From positions 1,472,501 through 1,536,500 of the forward strand of contig CP009416.1 in assembly GCA_000818095.1 (NCBI GenBank): a DNA stretch of 64,000 bases, read 5' to 3'. A program made the position numbers and the translations under genes. Below, piece after piece: positions 62,263-64,000 of this stretch. Numbering within the stretch: the first letter of the stretch is position 1; the number at the start of each line of letters is the position of its first letter. The notes beneath the pieces are model-generated. The model saw only the letters and a list, made by a program, of their open reading frames with translations. It was not told the origin of the DNA and made no database searches. The stretch is from Jeotgalibacillus malaysiensis. Its GTDB lineage: Bacteria; Bacillota; Bacilli; Bacillales; Jeotgalibacillaceae.

Positions 62263-62835
62263 ATGAAAAGGACAAAAAAAGAGCGTCAATCAGAGTTGAC
62301 GAATAAAATTGATGAAAATCCCTTTGTGACAGATGACGAACTTGCTAGATTTTTTGGCGTCAGCGTACAGACAATCAGGCTTGACCGGATGGAGCTATCC
62401 ATCCCGGAGCTTAGAGAGCGCATCAAACACGTGGCTGAACAGACATTTGAAGATGAAGTAAGATCTCTTCCGATCGATGAAGTAATTGGAGAGATCATTG
62501 ACGTGGAACTCGATGACCATGCCATTTCTATTTTGGATGTACAAAAAGAACACGTATTCCAGCGCAATAATATTGCCAGAGGGCACCACTTGTTTGCGCA
62601 GGCGAACTCACTCGCAGTTGCGCTGATTGATGATGATCTTGCACTCACTGCAAAGGCTTCGATTGAATTCTGTAAGCCCGTTCACTCAGGTGATCGGGTC
62701 GTCTCAAAAGCCAGAGCTGTAAAAAATGATGGCCGGAGAACAATAGTGGAAGTCAAATCCTCGGTAGGAAAAGAAGTTGTATTTGAGGGTGAATTTGAGA
62801 TGTACCGTTCATCTGCTGAAAAGGAGGAAGATTAA
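62263..62835 (+). CDS. fapR: fatty acid biosynthesis transcriptional regulator FapR
   Basis: A 190-residue repressor: an N-terminal DeoR-like HTH ([21 protein letters not shown]), a linker helix ([15 protein letters not shown]), and a C-terminal hot-dog domain that binds malonyl-CoA ([20 protein letters not shown]). It represses lipid synthesis genes when malonyl-CoA is low. ATG 62263 matches the family start; an upstream extension at 62239 would overlap the operator. plsX follows one base after its stop codon. Confidence 0.95.
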   Translation: MKRTKKERQSELTNKIDENPFVTDDELARFFGVSVQTIRLDRMELSIPELRERIKHVAEQTFEDEVRSLPIDEVIGEIIDVELDDHAISILDVQKEHVFQRNNIARGHHLFAQANSLAVALIDDDLALTAKASIEFCKPVHSGDRVVSKARAVKNDGRRTIVEVKSSVGKEVVFEGEFEMYRSSAEKEED

Positions 62836-62836
62836 A

Positions 62837-63817
62837 TTGATTATTGCGGTAGATGCAATGGGTGGCGATCATGCACCTGGAGAAATTGTGAAGGGTGCAG
62901 TGAAAGCTGCTGCAGAGAACCCGTCACTGACAATCAAACTGTATGGGGATGAAAAGCAGATTCAGCCTTTACTGAATCAACAGAAAAATATCGAAGTAAT
63001 ACATACAGATGAGGTGATTCTATCAACAGATGAGCCTGTCAGAGCTGTAAGAAGAAAGAAGAATGCTTCAATGGTTTTGATGGCGCAAGCTGTGAAGGAT
63101 CAGGAGGCTGATGCGTGCGTATCAGCAGGTAACACTGGGGCATTAATGGCTGCAGGATTATTTGTAGTCGGCAGAATAAAAGGAATTGACCGTCCTGCGC
63201 TATCACCGACTCTCCCGACAATTGACGGGCAGGGCTTTGTGATGCTTGATCTTGGCGCAAATGCAGACGCTAAACCTGAACATATTCTGCAATATGCAGT
63301 CATGGGAAGTATTTATGCAGAACAGGTACGAGGCATTAAGAACCCAACAGTTGGTCTGCTGAACATCGGTACTGAAGAAGGTAAAGGTAATGAACTGACA
63401 AAGCAGGCGTATGCATTACTTGAGCAATCGGGTCTGAACTTTGTTGGAAATGTAGAATCGCGTGATTTGCTGAATGGTGTAAGCGATGTTGTTGTTACGG
63501 ACGGCTTTACCGGCAATATGGTACTAAAAACAATTGAAGGAACCGCTCAGGCTCTTTTTGGCATGCTGAAAGAGACATTCACCTCCTCACTAAAAACAAA
63601 GCTTGCTGCCGGTCTTGTAAAGAGTGACCTGAGAGCACTTAAAGGAAAGCTTGATTATACTGAATACGGCGGAGCAGGACTGTTTGGATTAAACGCACCT
63701 GTCATTAAGGCGCACGGCTCTTCAAATGAGACCGCTGTGTACAATGCAATTAAACAGGCACATACAATGGCTGAGAACGATGTCAGCGGTAAAATTTCCG
63801 CATCACTAAATCAATAA
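62837..63817 (+). CDS. plsX: phosphate acyltransferase PlsX
   Basis: A 326-residue peripheral membrane enzyme forming acyl-phosphate from acyl-ACP, the first step to phosphatidic acid with PlsY. It has [16 protein letters not shown], the [14 protein letters not shown] block, [27 protein letters not shown] and [20 protein letters not shown]. The start codon is TTG at 62837, behind AAGGAGGAAG. Confidence 0.95.
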   Translation: MIIAVDAMGGDHAPGEIVKGAVKAAAENPSLTIKLYGDEKQIQPLLNQQKNIEVIHTDEVILSTDEPVRAVRRKKNASMVLMAQAVKDQEADACVSAGNTGALMAAGLFVVGRIKGIDRPALSPTLPTIDGQGFVMLDLGANADAKPEHILQYAVMGSIYAEQVRGIKNPTVGLLNIGTEEGKGNELTKQAYALLEQSGLNFVGNVESRDLLNGVSDVVVTDGFTGNMVLKTIEGTAQALFGMLKETFTSSLKTKLAAGLVKSDLRALKGKLDYTEYGGAGLFGLNAPVIKAHGSSNETAVYNAIKQAHTMAENDVSGKISASLNQ

Positions 63818-63833
63818 AGAGAGGTTATTTCTG

Positions 63834-64000
63834 ATGGCGAAAATAGCAGTATTATTCCCAGGGCAAGGTGCACAGTCAGTCGGGATGGGACAGGAAATCG
63901 CACAAAGTTATGAATCAGCAAAAGAGATATTTCAGGAGGCATCATCTATTTTAGGTGAGGAATTTGTCAGCCTGATGCGGGAGGGACCCCAGGAAGAACT
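63834..64000 (+). CDS. fabD: malonyl-CoA:ACP transacylase FabD, 3' end missing
   Basis: The first 55 codons are visible (AKIAVLFPGQGAQSVGMGQE), carrying the FPGQGAQ motif that opens every FabD. The frame runs off the right edge; the catalytic GHSLG serine lies outside. FabD loads malonyl groups onto acyl carrier protein. Ribosome site AGAGAGG precedes ATG 63834. It follows plsX as in the fapR regulon. Confidence 0.95.
   Translation, partial: MAKIAVLFPGQGAQSVGMGQEIAQSYESAKEIFQEASSILGEEFVSLMREGPQEE

Overview
This is a contiguous chromosomal segment of a low-GC, Gram-positive, endospore-former-type bacterium of the Bacillales. The gene order closely follows the Bacillus subtilis panE-bshC-mraZ to fabD region (dcw cluster, spoIIG-sigG, ylm/divIVA, ileS-lspA, pyr operon, yloA-yloV, sda-recG-fapR-plsX). 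Protein similarity and the missing genes suggest a relative outside Bacillus sensu stricto, such as Jeotgalibacillus or another Planococcaceae/Caryophanaceae member. That placement is inference from memory, not a search.

Layout. Bases 1-2890: pantoate and bacillithiol biosynthesis. 3093-16383: division and cell wall genes (mraZ, rsmH, ftsL, pbpB, murE, mraY, murD, divIB, ftsA, ftsZ). 16698-19458: sporulation regulators spoIIGA, sigE, sigG and a broken ylmC. 19526-23156: ylmD to divIVA. 23163-27988: T-box-controlled ileS, lspA, ylyB. 28036-39780: pyrimidine regulon with three PyrR attenuators. 40100-54798: rqcH (minus strand), then yloC, remA, gmk, rpoZ, coaBC, priA, def, fmt, rsmB, prpC, prkC, rsgA, rpe. 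54899-59861: thiN, the tiny spoVM, rpmB (minus strand), yloU, yloV, sdaAB, sdaAA. 59833-64000: recG, fapR, plsX and the start of fabD.

The main biological story is selective decay of sporulation genes. spoVD has shrunk to a 93-codon ORF that joins its N-terminal membrane anchor to its C-terminal PASTA repeat and lacks the whole transpeptidase. spoVE, its SEDS partner in cortex synthesis, carries three single-base indels. ylmC carries one. The regulators (spoIIGA, sigE, sigG) and spoVM are intact, and the housekeeping genes show no frameshift. This looks like recent or ongoing loss of spore cortex synthesis.

Two kinds of unexplained intergenic structure stand out. First, a dispersed family of structured repeats occurs in six copies. 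A 75-nt form lies in inverted orientation on both sides of pyrB-pyrE, and its two copies show compensatory changes in both stems. A longer form, about 80-130 nt, sits downstream of ftsZ, pyrE/rqcH, rpoZ and recG. Second, a 140-nt four-armed cloverleaf with no unpaired bases at its junction lies between ileS and lspA. No tRNA, rRNA, CRISPR array, IS element or prophage was seen.
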